From: Pseudomonadota bacterium
GTDB lineage: Bacteria > Pseudomonadota > Gammaproteobacteria > Enterobacterales > Succinivibrionaceae
Direction of reading: 5' to 3'
DNA length: 9,316 nucleotides
NCBI GenBank assembly: GCA_023460615.1
Contig: JAEWPL010000155.1
Location: 1-9,316, forward strand
The position numbers and the translations under genes were made by a program. Below are positions 6,667 through 9,316 of the stretch, in pieces. The notes beneath the pieces are model-generated. The model had not been told where the DNA came from. It saw only the letters and a list, made by a program, of their open reading frames with translations, and ran no database searches. Within the stretch, counting starts at the first letter, position 1, and each line of letters opens with the position of its first letter.

Positions 6667-7382
6667 TTGCTAATGGTTCCCGTTTGTAAAATCTCATCTA
6701 CTGCTTGTGGTAAGGTAACAGAGGCCTTACCATAGCGTCCAAAATCAAAATTAGAAGCTACACAAGATTTTTCAAGATTAAACTCTACGCATAAAGCTCC
6801 AAATTGTTTTGCAATTTGGCAAAAGCCTGCAGCTGGATATACAACCCCTGAGGTACCAATTGACAAGAATAGATCACAAGAGCTTAAGGCATCTTGGATT
6901 TCTTCCATATGATATGGCATCTCACCAAACCAAACGATATCAGGTCTTAGGCTTTGATGATAGCAGTGCAAGCATTCAGAGTTTACGCTTGAATCTCCAT
7001 CAAATTTATAGCGCTCATGACAATGCTCACAAAGAATACTCATAAGCTCACCGTGCATGTGAATAACGTTTTTAGAGCCTGCTTTTTCGTGAAGGTTATC
7101 GATATTCTGCGTTATAAGTGTGACAGAGCCACCAGTCTTTTTAGGGTACTCTTGTTGCAACTTAGTAAGTGCTAAATGAGCAGGATTAGGTGCTTTATCT
7201 TTTAAAGAGCGACGCATTTTATTGTAAAACTCATGCACTTTGGTTTTATCGCGTAAAAAACCGTCATAAGTTGCTACATCTTCAACGCGCTCTTGCTCCC
7301 AAAGCCCAGTCTCAGAGCGAAACACAGGTATTCCAGATTCAGCTGAAATACCAGCACCTGTCAACACTACTATGTTACTCAT
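6663..7382 (-). CDS. cobB: CobB-type NAD-dependent protein deacylase (sirtuin)
   Basis: Sirtuins remove acyl groups from protein lysines, consuming NAD and releasing nicotinamide and O-acyl-ADP-ribose. The 239-residue product has the full set of motifs: GAGISAESGIPVFR (9-22), QNIDNLHEKAG (92-102), catalytic His110 in HMHGE, a zinc ribbon with two Cys pairs (118/121 and 137/140), RPDIVWFGEMP (146-156) and GTSGVVYPAAGF (176-187). It aligns with E. coli CobB without gaps through the N-terminal half. It lacks the Arg-rich N-terminal extension of long E. coli CobB and starts directly at the Rossmann strand. The ribosome site AGGAAGG (7386-7392) is strong. In the acyl-specificity motif YxxR the Tyr is present (Tyr53) but the Arg is Met56. 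It follows pepB by 17 bases, so it is probably the last gene of the iscS-pepB-cobB unit, and it converges on the small gene at its end. Confidence 0.94.
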   Translation of the reverse strand: MSNIVVLTGAGISAESGIPVFRSETGLWEQERVEDVATYDGFLRDKTKVHEFYNKMRRSLKDKAPNPAHLALTKLQQEYPKKTGGSVTLITQNIDNLHEKAGSKNVIHMHGELMSILCEHCHERYKFDGDSSVNSECLHCYHQSLRPDIVWFGEMPYHMEEIQDALSSCDLFLSIGTSGVVYPAAGFCQIAKQFGALCVEFNLEKSCVASNFDFGRYGKASVTLPQAVDEILQTGTISN

Positions 7383-7399
7383 ATGCCTTCCTAGTTTAA

Positions 7400-8728
7400 C
7401 TATTTAGTTAAATAATAGGATAAACCTAAAATAGTACTACCGGTTGGTCCTGCAGCTAAAAATGGAGATCCGTCTGGCAAATATGCTGAGGATAAATCAA
7501 TATGAACCCAAGGAATATCCTTTTCAACAAAAGAGGATAAGAAAGATGCTGCTACACTAGCACCAGGGGCTCCATCTCCGTGACCTGAGTTGGTCATATC
7601 TGCTCTTCTTGAGGATAAAAAGCGTTTGTGGAAAGCGCACAAAGGCAATTGCCAATACATTTCATCATTTGCATCAAAAGCTTCACATAAGGCTTTTGAG
7701 TGTTCTTGATTTTGAGCAATGACACTAAACATATCACGACCAACTGCAATCTTAGCAGCTCCTGTTAAGGTTGCCATATCTAAGATGAACTGTGGCTTAT
7801 CTTTACAAGCTTGTAATAGACCGTCAGCTAACACTAATCTGCCTTCAGCATCAGTGTTATTGATTTCAACAGTCACACCATTTGGATAGGTTAACACATC
7901 TCCTGGTAGCATGCCTTGGCCTGATACCATGTTCTCAGAGCAACACAAATACAGTCTTACTCTCTTTTTAAGGCCTTGCAAAATGGCTAATGTTACAGCT
8001 CCAGCTAAGTAAACTACCGCAGTTTTATCAGTGCGCATAGTCTCCATGTATTTATCAGGCTTTAAAGAATAACCACCGGTATCAAAGGTAATTCCCTTAC
8101 CAACTAAAGCCATATCAATTGGAGCATCTTTACTTAAAGCTTTTGGCACTACATCAATAATACCCATGCAAGGATCTTGAGTTGATGCAAAACCTACAGC
8201 ATTTAAGCCTGTAAATTTTTTAAACTTCTCATTCCCACGTTTAATAAGATTAAGCTTTGCGTGATCTCCTGTGGTGTCACAAGCATCCTTAATAAGAGAG
8301 AAAAGTTTTTCTACTAACTTTGAAGGGGTGCTTTCTTTAGAGTCAGAATCAGCTATAGCTCTAAACTGATTTACAGTATTAACTGTATTCTCAAGCTTTT
8401 TACATGTTTCTTTATCAAAAACTGATGCAACTTTAAGCTCATGCTGTCCGTCATATAAAGCAATTAAAAACCAATAAAATTGCTCTTTAGTTAAAGCTAC
8501 ACTTCCTTGAAGATTTAAGGAGAACACTTTTAAACTTGCAATAGTTCTTGCTGTTTTTTGATACCACTTAAAATCACTAGGATCTACAAAGATAGTGTAA
8601 CCATCTTCTTTTGGCAGGAATTTTGAGTCTTTATCAAATGGCTTTTTAGGACTACCTGTTTCTAAATAGATTTGTACTAAATTTTTAGCATCTTTTTCGG
8701 TGTTAGATAATAGCTTAATCTTTTTCAT
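7400..8728 (-). CDS. pepB: PepB-type leucyl aminopeptidase (peptidase family M17)
   Basis: This cytoplasmic metallo-aminopeptidase family removes N-terminal residues from peptides using two metal ions. The 442-residue product has a poorly conserved N-terminal domain (1-about 200) and a catalytic C-terminal domain. The metal ligands are all present at family spacing: Lys211 and Asp216 in GKGITFDTGG, Asp234, and Asp293 and Glu295 in NTDAEGRL. The catalytic Lys223 and Arg297 are also there. Resemblance is closer to E. coli PepB (LFLCC..N-type segment, here LYLCCSEN at 259-266) than to PepA. Length is close to PepB (427). The motif after Asp234 is unusual: DKTA instead of DMGG. The gene starts one base after the iscS stop (TGA C ATG), with only a weak ribosome site, so translation is probably coupled. 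In E. coli pepB is also at the end of the isc operon. Confidence 0.92.
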   Translation of the reverse strand: MKKIKLLSNTEKDAKNLVQIYLETGSPKKPFDKDSKFLPKEDGYTIFVDPSDFKWYQKTARTIASLKVFSLNLQGSVALTKEQFYWFLIALYDGQHELKVASVFDKETCKKLENTVNTVNQFRAIADSDSKESTPSKLVEKLFSLIKDACDTTGDHAKLNLIKRGNEKFKKFTGLNAVGFASTQDPCMGIIDVVPKALSKDAPIDMALVGKGITFDTGGYSLKPDKYMETMRTDKTAVVYLAGAVTLAILQGLKKRVRLYLCCSENMVSGQGMLPGDVLTYPNGVTVEINNTDAEGRLVLADGLLQACKDKPQFILDMATLTGAAKIAVGRDMFSVIAQNQEHSKALCEAFDANDEMYWQLPLCAFHKRFLSSRRADMTNSGHGDGAPGASVAASFLSSFVEKDIPWVHIDLSSAYLPDGSPFLAAGPTGSTILGLSYYLTK

Positions 8729-8729
8729 G

Positions 8730-9316
8730 TCACTTTACTTTCCACATTGAACCAGCTTCTACAAGCTTAGGTACTTTAGTTGTAATTTCACTGATGACTG
8801 TATCGATATCACTTTCAGTCGTGAAGCGACCAAAAGACAATCTAATCGAAGCTCGAGCTACCTCATCGGATAAGCCAATTGCTTTTAAAATATAGGATGG
8901 CTCAAGATTTGAGGAGGAGCAAGCAGAGCCTGTTGAAGCTGCTATACCATCTAAAGTAGGTAGTAGCATGTGTCCATCTACGTTTTCAAAACTAATTGAT
9001 AAGATGTTAGGTAGATTATCTGTTTTAGAGCCGTTTACAATTAGCCCTTTAACATCTTTAATACCATCTAAGAGTCTTTGTCTTAGTTTTGCAAAACGGT
9101 CATGATCGCTTTTACCTTCTTTTTTTAAGATCTCAAAAGCTTCTCCCATGCCAACAACTTCATGGGTGGCAACAGTACCACCACGTAAGCCTTTCTCCTG
9201 ACCACCGCCATAAATTTGAGCTACTAATTTTAGTTTTGAGTCTCTTTTAACATATAAAGCGCCCACACCTTTAGGACCACAAACTTTTTCACAAGTTAAG
9301 GTGATCATATCAATAT
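8730..9316 (-). CDS. iscS: IscS-type cysteine desulfurase, C-terminal part (5' end outside the window)
   Basis: Cysteine desulfurases are PLP enzymes that take sulfur from cysteine as a Cys-bound persulfide and pass it on for iron-sulfur clusters and tRNA thiolation. About 194 C-terminal residues are visible; the ATG at 9308 is internal, because the frame is open to the window edge and corresponds to E. coli IscS from about residue 197. Landmarks: the PLP lysine (codon 9285-9287) in TCEK-VCGPKGVGALYV, GGGQEKGLRGGT, the persulfide Cys in STGSACSSSNLEPSY (codon 8919-8921), and IRLSFGRFTTE. The Lys-to-Cys distance is 122 residues, identical to E. coli IscS (206 to 328), which puts it in the long-loop IscS group. 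Two oddities: the conserved SGHK is TCEK, and the protein stops at MWKVK, 14 residues short of E. coli IscS. pepB follows after one base. Which cysteine desulfurase subfamily it serves is open. Confidence 0.88.
   Translation of the reverse strand, partial: IDMITLTCEKVCGPKGVGALYVKRDSKLKLVAQIYGGGQEKGLRGGTVATHEVVGMGEAFEILKKEGKSDHDRFAKLRQRLLDGIKDVKGLIVNGSKTDNLPNILSISFENVDGHMLLPTLDGIAASTGSACSSSNLEPSYILKAIGLSDEVARASIRLSFGRFTTESDIDTVISEITTKVPKLVEAGSMWKVK

Noticed and set aside
6809..7399. Two plus-strand frames inside cobB
   Set aside because: Both are antisense to conserved sirtuin motifs and have no homology signal.
9306..9308. ATG at 9308 as the true start of the desulfurase
   Set aside because: The frame is open upstream to the edge, the preceding residues fit IscS, and this ATG would remove the whole N-terminal half.
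1..9316. Mobile elements, CRISPR arrays, tRNA or rRNA genes
   Set aside because: Coding density is nearly complete and no terminal repeats, transposase, spaced repeat arrays or RNA gene signatures were seen.

Overview
The window is a compact, AT-rich, protein-coding stretch of a gammaproteobacterial chromosome. Seven of the nine minus-strand genes are the close counterparts of a well-known Escherichia coli order (bamB, yfgM, hisS, ispG, rodZ, rlmN, then pepB and iscS further on). Protein similarity to E. coli is strong for HisRS, IspG and RlmN, while base composition is low in G+C and several proteins are divergent. An anaerobic or host-associated relative such as a member of the Succinivibrionaceae would fit, but that placement is inference from composition and gene order only.

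Layout, read in the direction of transcription (right to left). Block A (8730-9316, 7400-8728, 6663-7382): the C-terminal half of an IscS-type cysteine desulfurase (cut by the window edge), a PepB-type M17 aminopeptidase starting one base after it, and a CobB-type sirtuin 17 bases later. These three look like one operon. Block B (6463-6666, plus strand): a single 67-codon gene of unknown function that converges on cobB, with the two stop codons sharing four bases. Block C (6229-6462): the only real intergenic region, 234 bases, carrying a probable promoter for the following operon and a short direct repeat before the small gene. Block D (1-6228): rlmN, rodZ, ispG, hisS, yfgM and the start of bamB, with gaps of 11, 8, 11, 16 and 36 bases, a conserved operon for rRNA/tRNA modification, cell shape, isoprenoid precursor synthesis, tRNA charging and envelope biogenesis.

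How they work together: Block D is housekeeping. RlmN and IspG are both [4Fe-4S] enzymes and so depend on sulfur mobilised by a cysteine desulfurase such as the one in Block A. RodZ and BamB/YfgM link the operon to cell-wall and outer-membrane assembly.

The most interesting signals are in the IscS-like protein. Its PLP-lysine motif reads TCEK where IscS has SGHK, it lacks the last 14 residues that E. coli IscS uses to dock IscU, and the genes that lie between iscS and pepB in E. coli (iscU, iscA, hscB, hscA, fdx, iscX) are absent here. Together these suggest a reduced or re-purposed ISC locus. Secondary points are a sirtuin lacking the Arg that binds acidic acyl groups, a RodZ with a long extra N-terminal region and a changed MreB-contact residue, and an unrecognised small gene. 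I saw no RNA genes, insertion sequences, CRISPR arrays or phage genes.
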